DNA of 64,000 nucleotides from Macrostomum hystrix (taxonomy: Eukaryota > Platyhelminthes > Macrostomidae), in the NCBI GenBank assembly GCA_950097015.1, contig CATNEN010000039.1, positions 3,608,001-3,672,000 on the forward strand. Reading direction: 5' to 3'. The notes beneath the pieces were generated by a model. It was not told where the DNA came from, searched no databases, and saw nothing but the letters and a program-made list of their open reading frames with translations. This document shows positions 34,801 to 46,800 of the stretch, one piece after another. Every line of letters begins with the position of its first letter. The stretch's first letter is position 1. A program made the position numbers and the translations under genes.

Positions 34801-37800
34801 TAGCCATGATTCAGACTCTGGTTTAGCCATGATTCAAGCTCTGGTTTAGCCATGATTCAGACGCTGGTTTAGCCATGATTCAAGCTCTATTTTTGCCATG
34901 ATTCAAACTCAGGTTTGCTATGATTTATGATATTTTATTTACGAAATGAAAAAAAAAATCAAAATAATCTTCAATCACTACTGGCTGAAAATTAGTCTAA
35001 ATGATTTGACGCAGTGCAGAATCGAACCCTAGCCTAGCCTATAACCTATTCCTAGTGCCTACACATCGGCTATTCCGACTGTTGGTTAGTGGGTGCAAAA
35101 ATCAGCCTTATAAAATGAATTCTCAAAGTTCTGGCTTTGTACAATGAAGTGAGAAAATAGAGTACACTCAGTCTCGCGGTTGGTTGTGTACATTTATTTC
35201 AAATTTGTCTCCAGAGTGCAGGCTTCTAACTCAGTCAGCGAGGGGGTGTTGCGCAATTTGACGATGCAATTCCAATTCAGCGGCAGTGAGTAAAATTCTC
35301 AATAGGCCAAGATTGTTTGACCTTTGAAAAATCATGTTTTTCGAATATTTAATCCCTTTAGCAATGTAGTTAAGCTTAATAAAAATACGTGTAAAATTGT
35401 CCCCATATTTGGCATCTTTTGGTGAAGAAATGGTGAAAATCGGTTGAGCCGTTCGGAAGAAAATCAATTACAACCAACCAACCATTTCATTTTTAGTATA
35501 GTGGACTAGCATGTTTTGCCCCCCTTCGGGGAGCAGAAATATTTTTAATTCGTCTTGTACATACTTTTTAGCAGCTGAATTTACAGCTTTTTAAAGCTAA
35601 AATGAACCCCCAGTGGACAATGATCCCCCAGTTGATGATGATCCCCGAGTTGATGATGATCCCCCAGTTGATGATGATCCCCCAGTTGACAATGATCCCC
35701 CAGTTGACAATGATCCCCCAGTTGACAATGATCCCCCAGTTGACAATGATCTCACAGTTGACAATGATCCCCCAGTTTACAATGATCCCCCAGTTGACAA
35801 TGATCCCCCAGTTGACATGATTGCCCAGTTGACAATCATTCCCCAGTGGACAATGATCCCCTTGTTGACAATGATCCCCCAGTTGACAATGATACCCCAG
35901 TTGACAATGATCACCCAGTTCACAATGATCCCCCAGTTGGCCATGATCCCCTAGTTGACAATGATCCCCCAGTTGACAATGAACCCCCAGTTGACAATGA
36001 TCCCCCAGTTGACAATGATCTCCCAGTTGACAATGATCCCCCAGTTTGCAATGATCCCCCAGTTGACAATGATCCCCAGTTGACAATGATCCCCCAGTTG
36101 ACAATGATCCCCCAGTTGACAATGATCCCCCAGTTGACAATGATCCCCCAGTTGACAATTTTCCCCCAGTTGACAATGAAGCCCCAGTTGACAATGATCA
36201 ACCAGTTGACAATGATCACCCAGTTGACAATGATCAACCCAGTTGACAATGATCCCCCAGTTGACAATGATCCCCCAGTTGACAATGATCCCCCAGTTGA
36301 CATGATTACCCAGTTGACAATCATTCCCCAGTGGACAATGATCCCCTTGTTGACAATGATCCCCCAGTTGACAATGATCCCCCAGTTGACATGATTACCC
36401 AGTTGACAATCATTCCCCAGTGGACAATGATCCCCTTGTTGACAATGATCCCCCAGTTGACAATGATCCCCCAGTTGACAATGATCCCCCAGTTGACAAT
36501 GATCTCCCAGTTGACAATGATCCCCCAGTTTGCAATGATCCCCCAGTTGACAATGATCCCCAAGTTGACAATGATCCCCCAGTTGACAATGATCCCCCAG
36601 TTGACAATGATCTCCCAGTTGACAATTTTCCCCCAGTTGACAATGAAGCCCCAGTTGACAATAATCAACCAGTTGACAATGATCACCCAGTTGACAATGA
36701 TCCCCCAGTTGACAATGATCCCCCAGTTGACAATGATCCCCCAGTTGACAATGATCTCCCAGTTGACAATGATCCCCCAGTTTGCAATGATCCCCCAGTT
36801 GACAATGATCCCCAAGTTGACAATGATCCCCCAGTTGACAATGATCCCCCAGTTGACAATGATCTCCCAGTTGACAATTTTCCCCCAGTTGACAATGAAG
36901 CCCCAGTTGACAATAATCAACCAGTTGACAATGATCACCCAGTTGACAATGATCCCCCAGTCGACAATGATCCCCCAGTTGACATGATTACCCAGTTGAC
37001 AATCATTCCCCAGTGGACAATGATCCCCTTGTTGACAATGATCCCCCAGTTGACAATGATACCCCAGTTGACAATGATCACCCAGTTCACAATGATCCCC
37101 CAGTTGGCCATGATCCCCTAGTTGACAATGATCCCCCAGTTGACAATGATCCCCCAGTTGACAATGATCCCCCAGTTGACAATGATCTCCCAGTTGACAA
37201 TGATCCCCCAGTTTGTAATGATCCCCCAGTTGACAATGATTCCCCCAGTTGACAATGATCCCCCAGTTGACAATGATCCCCCAGTTGACAATGATCCTCC
37301 AGTTGACAATTTTCCCCCAGTTGACAATGAAGCCCCAGTTGACAATGATCAACCAGTTCACAACGATCCCCAAGTTGGCCATGATCCCCTAGTTGACAAT
37401 GATCCCTCAGTTGACAATTTTCCCCCAGTTTACAATGATCCCCCAGTTGACAATGATCCACCAGTTCACAACGATCCCCCAGTTGGCCATGATCCCCTAG
37501 TTGACAATGATCCTCCATTTGATGAGGACTCCTTATTGATGATGATGCCCAGTTGACAATGTTGCTCAGTTAATTTTTATATTAGCTTCTTTTGTAGAAA
37601 ATTGAGAAGAACAACAATTAAATGATTATTAGGCAAAATATTCATCATACAAATATATATCATTTTGACGTTATGAGATAACAAACTCAAAATTCAATTC
37701 AATGACAAAAAAAAATTTTGCCATGATTCAAACTCTAGTTGGCTAGGATTCAAACTCTGGTTTAGCCATGATTCAGACTCTGGTGTAGCCATGATTCAGA

Positions 37801-40800
37801 CTATGGTTTAGCCATGATTCAAACTCTGGTTTAGCCATGATTCAGACTCTGGTGTAGCCATGATTCAGACTATGGTTTAGCCATGATTCAAACTCTGGTG
37901 TAGCCATGATTCAGACTATGGTTTAGCCATGATTCAAACTCTGGTTAGCCATGATTCAAGCTCTGGTTTAGCCATGATTCAAACTCTGGTTAGCCATGAT
38001 TTAGACGCTGTTTTTGCCATGATTCAAACGCTGGTTTTGCCATGATTCAGACTCTGGTTTAGCCATGATTCAAGCTCTGGTTTAGCCATGATTCAGACGC
38101 TGGTTTAGCCATGATTCAAGCTCTATTTTTGCCATGATTCAAACTCAGGTTTGCTATGATTTATGATATTTTATTTACGAAATGAAAAAAAAAATCAAAA
38201 TAATCTTCAATCACTACTGGCTGAAAATTAGTCTAAATGATTTGACGCAGTGCAGAATCGAACCCTAGCCTAGCCTATAACCTATTCCTAGTGCCTACAC
38301 ATCGGCTATTCCGACTGTTGGTTAGTGGGTGCAAAAATCAGCCTTATAAAATGAATTCTCAAAGTTCTGGCTTTGTACAATGAAGTGAGAAAATAGAGTA
38401 CACTCAGTCTCGCGGTTGGTTGTGTACATTTATTTCAAATTTGTCTCCAGAGTGCAGGCTTCTAACTCAGTCAGCGAGGGGGTGTTGCGCAATTTGACGA
38501 TGCAATTCCAATTCAGCGGCAGTGAGTAAAATTCTCAATAGGCCAAGATTGTTTGACCTTTGAAAAAATCATGTTTTTCGAATATTTAATCCCTTTAGCA
38601 ATGTAGTTAAGCTTAATAAAAATACGTGTAAAATTGTCCCCATATTTGGCATCTTTTGGTGAAGAAATGGTGAAAATCGGTTGAGCCGTTCGGAAGAAAA
38701 TCAATTACAACCAACCAACCATTTCATTTTTAGTATAGTGGACTAGCATGTTTTGCCCCCCTTCGGGGAGCAGAAATATTTTTAATTCGTCTTGTACATA
38801 CTTTTTAGCAGCTGAATTTACAGCTTTTTAAAGCTAAAATGAACCCCCAGTGGACAATGATCCCCCAGTTGATGATGATCCCCGAGTTGATGATGATCCC
38901 CCAGTTGATGATGATCCCCCAGTTGACAATGATCCCCCAGTTGACAATGATCCCCCAGTTGACAATGATCCCCCAGTTGACAATGATCTCACAGTTGACA
39001 ATGATCCCCCAGTTTACAATGATCCCCCAGTTGACAATGATCCCCCAGTTGACATGATTGCCCAGTTGACAATCATTCCCCAGTGGACAATGATACCCTT
39101 GTTGACAATGATCCCCCCCTTTGACAATGATACCCCAGTTGACAATGATCACCCAGTTCACAATGATCCCCCAGTTGGCCATGATCCCCTAGTTGACAAT
39201 AATCCCCCAGTTGACAATGAACCCCCAGTTGACAATGATCCCCCAGTTGACAATGATCTCCCAGTTGACAATGATCCCCCAGTTTGCAATGATCCCCCAG
39301 TTGACAATGATCCCCCAGTTGACAATGATCCCCCAGTTGACAATGATCCCCCAGTTGACAATGATCCCCCAGTTGACAATGATCCCCCAGTTGACAATTT
39401 TCCCCCAGTTGACAATGAAGCCCCAGTTGACAATGATCAACCAGCTGACAATGATCACCCAGTTGACAATGATCAACCAGTTGACAATGATCCCTCAGTT
39501 GACAATTTTCCCCCAGTTGACAATGATCCCCCAGTTGACAATGATCCCCCAGTTGACAATGATCCCCCAGTTGACATGATTACCCAGTTGACAATCATTC
39601 CCCAGTGGACAATGATCCCCTTGTTGACAATGATCCCCCAGTTGACAATGATCCCCCAGTTGACATGATTACCCAGTTGACAATCATTCCCCAGTGGACA
39701 ATGATCCCCTTGTTGACAATGATCCCCCAGTTGACAATGATCCCCCAGTTGACAATGATCCCCCAGTTGACAATGATCTCCCAGTTGACAATGATCCCCC
39801 AGTTTGCAATGATCCCCCAGTTGACAATGATCCCCAAGTTGACAATGATCCCCCAGTTGACAATGATCCCCCAGTTGACAATGATCTCCCAGTTGACAAT
39901 TTTCCCCCAGTTGACAATGAAGCCCCAGTTGACAATAATCAACCAGTTGACAATGATCACCCAGTTGACAATGATCCCCCAGTTGACAATGATCCCCCAG
40001 TTGACAATGATCCCCCAGTTGACAATGATCTCCCAGTTGACAATGATCCCCCAGTTTGCAATGATCCCCCAGTTGACAATGATCCCCAAGTTGACAATGA
40101 TCCCCCAGTTGACAATGATCCCCCAGTTGACAATGATCTCCCAGTTGACAATTTTCCCCCAGTTGACAATGAAGCCCCAGTTGACAATAATCAACCAGTT
40201 GACAATGATCACCCAGTTGACAATGATCCCCCAGTCGACAATGATCCCCCAGTTGACATGATTACCCAGTTGACAATCATTCCCCAGTGGACAATGATCC
40301 CCTTGTTGACAATGATCCCCCAGTTGACAATGATACCCCAGTTGACAATGATCACCCAGTTCACAATGATCCCCCAGTTGGCCATGATCCCCTAGTTGAC
40401 AATGATCCCCCAGTTGACAATGATCCCCCAGTTGACAATGATCCCCCAGTTGACAATGATCTCCCAGTTGATAATGATCCCCCAGTTTGTAATGATCCCC
40501 CAGTTGACAATGATTCCCCCAGTTGACAATGATCCCCCAGTTGACAATGATCCCCCAGTTGACAATGATCCTCCAGTTGACAATTTTCCCCCAGTTGACA
40601 ATGAAGCCCCAGTTGACAATGATCAACCAGTTCACAACGATCCCCCAGTTGGCCATGATCCCCTAGTTGACAATGATCCCTCAGTTGACAATTTTTCCCC
40701 AGTTTACAATGATTCAAACGCTGGTTTTGCCATGATTCAGACTCTGGTTTAGCCATGATTCAAGCTCTGGTTTAGCCATGATTCAGACGCTGGTTTAGCC

Positions 40801-43800
40801 ATGATTCAAGCTCTATTTTTGCCATGATTCAAACTCAGGTTTGCTATGATTTATGATATTTTATTTACGAAATGAAAAAAAAAATCAAAATAATCTTCAA
40901 TCACTACTGGCTGAAAATTAGTCTAAATGATTTGACGCAGTGCAGAATCGAACCCTAGCCTAGCCTAGCCTAACCTATTCCTAGTGCCTACACATCGGCT
41001 ATTCCGACTGTTGGTTAGTGGGTGCAGAAATCAGCCTTATAAAATGAATTCTCAAAGTTCTTGCTTTGTACAATGAAGTAAGAAAATAGAGTACACTCAG
41101 TCTCGCGGTTGGTTGTGTACATTTATTTCAAATTTGTCTCCAGAGTGCAGGCTTCTAACTCAGTCAGCGAGGGGGTGTTGCGCAATTTGACGATGCAATT
41201 CCAATTCAGCGGCAGTGAGTAAAATTCTCAATAGGCCAAGATTGTTTGACCTTTGAAAAATCATGTTTTTCGAATATTTAATCCCTTTAGCAATGTAGTT
41301 AAGCTTAATAAAAATACGTGTAAAATTGTCCCCATATTTGGCATCTTTTGGTGAAGAAATGGTGAAAATCGGTTGAGCCGTTCGGAAGAAAATCAATTAC
41401 AACCAACCAACCATTTCATTTTTAGTATAGTGGACTAGCATGTTTTGCCCCCCTTCGGGGAGCAGAAATATTTTTAATTCGTCTTGTACATACTTTTTAG
41501 CAGCTGAATTTACAGCTTTTTAAAGCTAAAATGAACCCCCAGTGGACAATGATCCCCCAGTTGATGATGATCCCCGAGTTGATGATGATCCCCCAGTTGA
41601 TGATGATCCCCCAGTTGACAATGATCCCCCAGTTGACAATGATCCCCCAGTTGACAATGATCCCCCAGTTGACAATGATCTCACAGTTGACAATGATCCC
41701 CCAGTTTACAATGATCCCCCAGTTGACAATGATCCCCCAGTTGACATGATTGCCCAGTTGACAATCATTCCCCAGTGGACAATGATACCCTTGTTGACAA
41801 TGATCCCCCCCTTTGACAATGATACCCCAGTTGACAATGATCACCCAGTTCACAATGATCCCCCAGTTGGCCATGATCCCCTAGTTGACAATAATCCCCC
41901 AGTTGACAATGAACCCCCAGTTGACAATGATCCCCCAGTTGACAATGATCTCCCAGTTGACAATGATCCCCCAGTTTGCAATGATCCCCCAGTTGACAAT
42001 GATCCCCCAGTTGACAATGATCCCCCAGTTGACAATGATCCCCCAGTTGACAATGATCCCCCAGTTGACAATGATCCCCCAGTTGACAATTTTCCCCCAG
42101 TTGACAATGAAGCCCCAGTTGACAATGATCAACCAGTTGACAATGATCACCCAGTTGACAATGATCAACCAGTTGACAATGATCCCTCAGTTGACAATTT
42201 TCCCCCAGTTGACAATGATCCCCCAGTTGACAATGATCCCCCAGTTGACAATGATCCCCCAGTTGACATGATTACCCAGTTGACAATCATTCCCCAGTGG
42301 ACATTGATCCCCTTGTTGACAATGATCCCCCAGTTGACAATGATCCCCCAGTTGACATGATTACCCAGTTGACAATCATTCCCCAGTGGACAATGATCCC
42401 CTTGTTGACAATGATCCCCCAGTTGACAATGATCCCCCAGTTGACAATGATCCCCCAGTTGACAATGATCTCCCAGTTGACAATGATCCCCCAGTTTGCA
42501 ATGATCCCCCAGTTGACAATGATCCCCAAGTTGACAATGATCCCCCAGTTGACAATGATCCCCCAGTTGACAATGATCTCCCAGTTGACAATTTTCCCCC
42601 AGTTGACAATGAAGCCCCAGTTGACAATAATCAACCAGTTGACAATGATCACCCAGTTGACAATGATCACCCAGTTGACAATGATCCCCCAGTTGACAAT
42701 GATCCCCCAGTTGACAATGATCTCCCAGTTGACAATGATCCCCCAGTTTGCAATGATCCCCCAGTTGACAATGATCCCCAAGTTGACAATGATCCCCCAG
42801 TTGACAATGATCCCCCAGTTGACAATGATCTCCCAGTTGACAATTTTCCCCCAGTTGACAATGAAGCCCCAGTTGACAATAATCAACCAGTTGACAATGA
42901 TCACCCAGTTGACAATGATCCCCCAGTCGACAATGATCCCCCAGTTGACATGATTACCCAGTTGACAATCATTCCCCAGTGGACAATGATCCCCTTGTTG
43001 ACAATGATCCCCCAGTTGACAATGATACCCCAGTTGACAATGATCACCCAGTTCACAATGATCCCCCAGTTGGCCATGATCCCCTAGTTGACAATGATCC
43101 CCCAGTTGACAATGATCCCCCAGTTGACAATGATCCCCCAGTTGACAATGATCTCCCAGTTGATAATGATCCCCCAGTTTGTAATGATCCCCCAGTTGAC
43201 AATGATTCCCCCAGTTGACAATGATCCCCCAGTTGACAATGATCCCCCAGTTGACAATGATCCTCCAGTTGACAATTTTCCCCCAGTTGACAATGAAGCC
43301 CCAGTTGACAATGATCAACCAGTTCACAACGATCCCCCAGTTGGCCATGATCCCCTAGTTGACAATGATCCCTCAGTTGACAATTTTCCCCCAGTTTACA
43401 ATGATTCAAACGCTGGTTTTGCCATGATTCAGACTCTGGTTTAGCCATGATTCAAGCTCTGGTTTAGCCATGATTCAGACGCTGGTTTAGCCATGATTCA
43501 AGCTCTATTTTTGCCATGATTCAAACTCAGGTTTGCTATGATTTATGATATTTTATTTACGAAATGAAAAAAAAAAATCAAAATAATCTTCAATCACTAC
43601 TGGCTGAAAATTAGTCTAAATGATTTGACGCAGTGCAGAATCGAACCCTAGCCTAGCCTAGCCTAACCTATTCCTAGTGCCTACACATCGGCTATTCCGA
43701 CTGTTGGTTAGTGGGTGCAGAAATCAGCCTTATAAAATGAATTCTCAAAGTTCTTGCTTTGTACAATGAAGTAAGAAAATAGAGTACACTCAGTCTCGCG

Positions 43801-46800
43801 GTTGGTTGTGTACATTTATTTCAAATTTGTCTCCAGAGTGCAGGCTTCTAACTCAGTCAGCGAGGGGGTGTTGCGCAATTTGACGATGCAATTCCAATTC
43901 AGCGGCAGTGAGTAAAATTCTCAATAGGCCAAGATTGTTTGACCTTTGAAAAATCATGTTTTTCGAATATTTAATCCCTTTAGCAATGTAGTTAAGCTTA
44001 ATAAAAATACGTGTAAAATTGTCCCCATATTTGGCATCTTTTGGTGAAGAAATGGTGAAAATCGGTTGAGCCGTTCGGAAGAAAATCAATTACAACCAAC
44101 CAACCATTTCATTTTTAGTATAGTGGACTAGCATGTTTTGCCCCCCTTCGGGGAGCAGAAATATTTTTAATTCGTCTTGTACATACTTTTTAGCAGCTGA
44201 ATTTACAGCTTTTTAAAGCTAAAATGAACCCCCAGTGGACAATGATCCCCCAGTTGATGATGATCCCCGAGTTGATGATGATCCCCCAGTTGATGATGAT
44301 CCCCCAGTTGACAATGATCCCCCAGTTGACAATGATCCCCCAGTTGACAATGATCCCCCAGTTGACAATGATCTCACAGTTGACAATGATCCCCCAGTTT
44401 ACAATGATCCCCCAGTTGACAATGATCCCCCAGTTGACATGATTGCCCAGTTGACAATCATTCCCCAGTGGACAATGATACCCTTGTTGACAATGATCCC
44501 CCCCTTTGACAATGATACCCCAGTTGACAATGATCACCCAGTTCACAATGATCCCCCAGTTGGCCATGATCCCCTAGTTGACAATAATCCCCCAGTTGAC
44601 AATGAACCCCCAGTTGACAATGATCCCCCAGTTGACAATGATCTCCCAGTTGACAATGATCCCCCAGTTTGCAATGATCCCCCAGTTGACAATGATCCCC
44701 CAGTTGACAATGATCCCCCAGTTGACAATGATCCCCCAGTTGACAATGATCCCCCAGTTGACAATGATCCCCCAGTTGACAATTTTCCCCCAGTTGACAA
44801 TGAAGCCCCAGTTGACAATGATCAACCAGTTGACAATGATCACCCAGTTGACAATGATCAACCAGTTGACAATGATCCCTCAGTTGACAATTTTCCCCCA
44901 GTTGACAATGATCCCCCAGTTGACAATGATCCCCCAGTTGACAATGATCCCCCAGTTGACATGATTACCCAGTTGACAATCATTCCCCAGTGGACATTGA
45001 TCCCCTTGTTGACAATGATCCCCCAGTTGACAATGATCCCCCAGTTGACATGATTACCCAGTTGACAATCATTCCCCAGTGGACAATGATCCCCTTGTTG
45101 ACAATGATCCCCCAGTTGACAATGATCCCCCAGTTGACAATGATCCCCCAGTTGACAATGATCTCCCAGTTGACAATGATCCCCCAGTTTGCAATGATCC
45201 CCCAGTTGACAATGATCCCCAAGTTGACAATGATCCCCCAGTTGACAATGATCCCCCAGTTGACAATGATCTCCCAGTTGACAATTTTCCCCCAGTTGAC
45301 AATGAAGCCCCAGTTGACAATAATCAACCAGTTGACAATGATCACCCAGTTGACAATGATCACCCAGTTGACAATGATCCCCCAGTTGACAATGATCCCC
45401 CAGTTGACAATGATCTCCCAGTTGACAATGATCCCCCAGTTTGCAATGATCCCCCAGTTGACAATGATCCCCAAGTTGACAATGATCCCCCAGTTGACAA
45501 TGATCCCCCAGTTGACAATGATCTCCCAGTTGACAATTTTCCCCCAGTTGACAATGAAGCCCCAGTTGACAATAATCAACCAGTTGACAATGATCACCCA
45601 GTTGACAATGATCCCCCAGTCGACAATGATCCCCCAGTTGACATGATTACCCAGTTGACAATCATTCCCCAGTGGACAATGATCCCCTTGTTGACAATGA
45701 TCCCCCAGTTGACAATGATACCCCAGTTGACAATGATCACCCAGTTCACAATGATCCCCCAGTTGGCCATGATCCCCTAGTTGACAATGATCCCCCAGTT
45801 GACAATGATCCCCCAGTTGACAATGATCCCCCAGTTGACAATGATCTCCCAGTTGACAATGATCCCCCAGTTTGTAATGATCCCCCAGTTGACAATGATT
45901 CCCCCAGTTGACAATGATCCCCCAGTTGACAATGATCCCCCAGTTGACAATGATCCTCCAGTTGACAATTTTCCCCCAGTTGACAATGAAGCCCCAGTTG
46001 ACAATGATCAACCAGTTCACAACGATCCCCCAGTTGGCCATGATCCCCTAGTTGACAATGATCCCTCAGTTGACAATTTTCCCCCAGTTTACAATGATCC
46101 CCCAGTTGACAATGATCCACCAGTTCACAACGATCCCCCAGTTGGCCATGATCCCCTAGTTGACAATGATCCCCCATTTGATGAGGACTCCTTATTGATG
46201 ATGATGCCCAGTTGACAATGTTGCCCAGTTAATTTTTATATTAGCTTCTTTTGTAGAAAATTGAGAAGAACAACAATTAAATGATTATTAGGCAAAATAT
46301 TTATCATACAAATATATATCATTTTGACGTTATGAGATAACAAACTCAAAATTCAATTCAATGACAAAAAAAATTTTGCCATGATTCAAACTCTAGTTGG
46401 CTAGGATTCAAACTCTGGTTTAGCCATGATTCAGACTCTGGTGTAGCCATGATTCAGACTATGGTTTAGCCATGATTCAAACTCTGGTTTAGCCATGATT
46501 CAGACTCTGGTGTAGCCATGATTCAGACTATGGTTTAGCCATGATTCAAACTCTGGTGTAGCCATGATTCAGACTATGGTTTAGCCATGATTCAAACTCT
46601 GGTTAGCCATGATTCAAGCTCTGGTTTAGCCATGTTTCAAACTCTGGTTTAGCCATGATTCAAACTCTGGTTAGCCATGATTTAGACGCTGTTTTTGCCA
46701 TGATTCAAACGCTGGTTTTGCCATGATTCAAACGCTGGTTTAGCCATGATTCAAACGCTGGTTTAGGCATGATTCAAACTCTGGTTTAGCCATGATTCAA

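Larger units (their letters stand above)
31863..35505 (-). mobile_element. Helitron-like copy 1 (3643 bp)
   Basis: From 3' to 5' end of the element: CTAG and hairpin (31863-31891), 18-bp minisatellite (about 31965-33235), AT-rich spacer (33236-33393), 23-bp minisatellite (33394-34925), and conserved 5' block (34926-35505). It has the longest 23-bp array, about 66 units, with internal block duplications. Confidence 0.7.
31965..46217. repeat. 18-bp minisatellite shared by all five copies
   Basis: The unit CCCCCAGTTGACAATGAT is present in five blocks (31965-33235, 35603-37557, 38840-40710, 41532-43402, 44224-46217), with specific variants (TTTGCAATG, CTCCCAG, CATGATTACCC, GTGGACAATG) kept in register between copies. 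Its period gives six-residue open frames ([12 protein letters not shown]) on both strands. These are not genes. Confidence 0.95.

Noticed and set aside
40950-40980. Telomere-like CCTAGC/CCTAAC repeats in the Helitron 5' block
   Set aside because: Only three or four imperfect units, present in the same place in each element copy.
32149-46215. Dozens of long frames with [18 protein letters not shown] or IIVNWG repeats
   Set aside because: They come from the 18-bp minisatellite of the Helitron-like array, whose period is a multiple of three.
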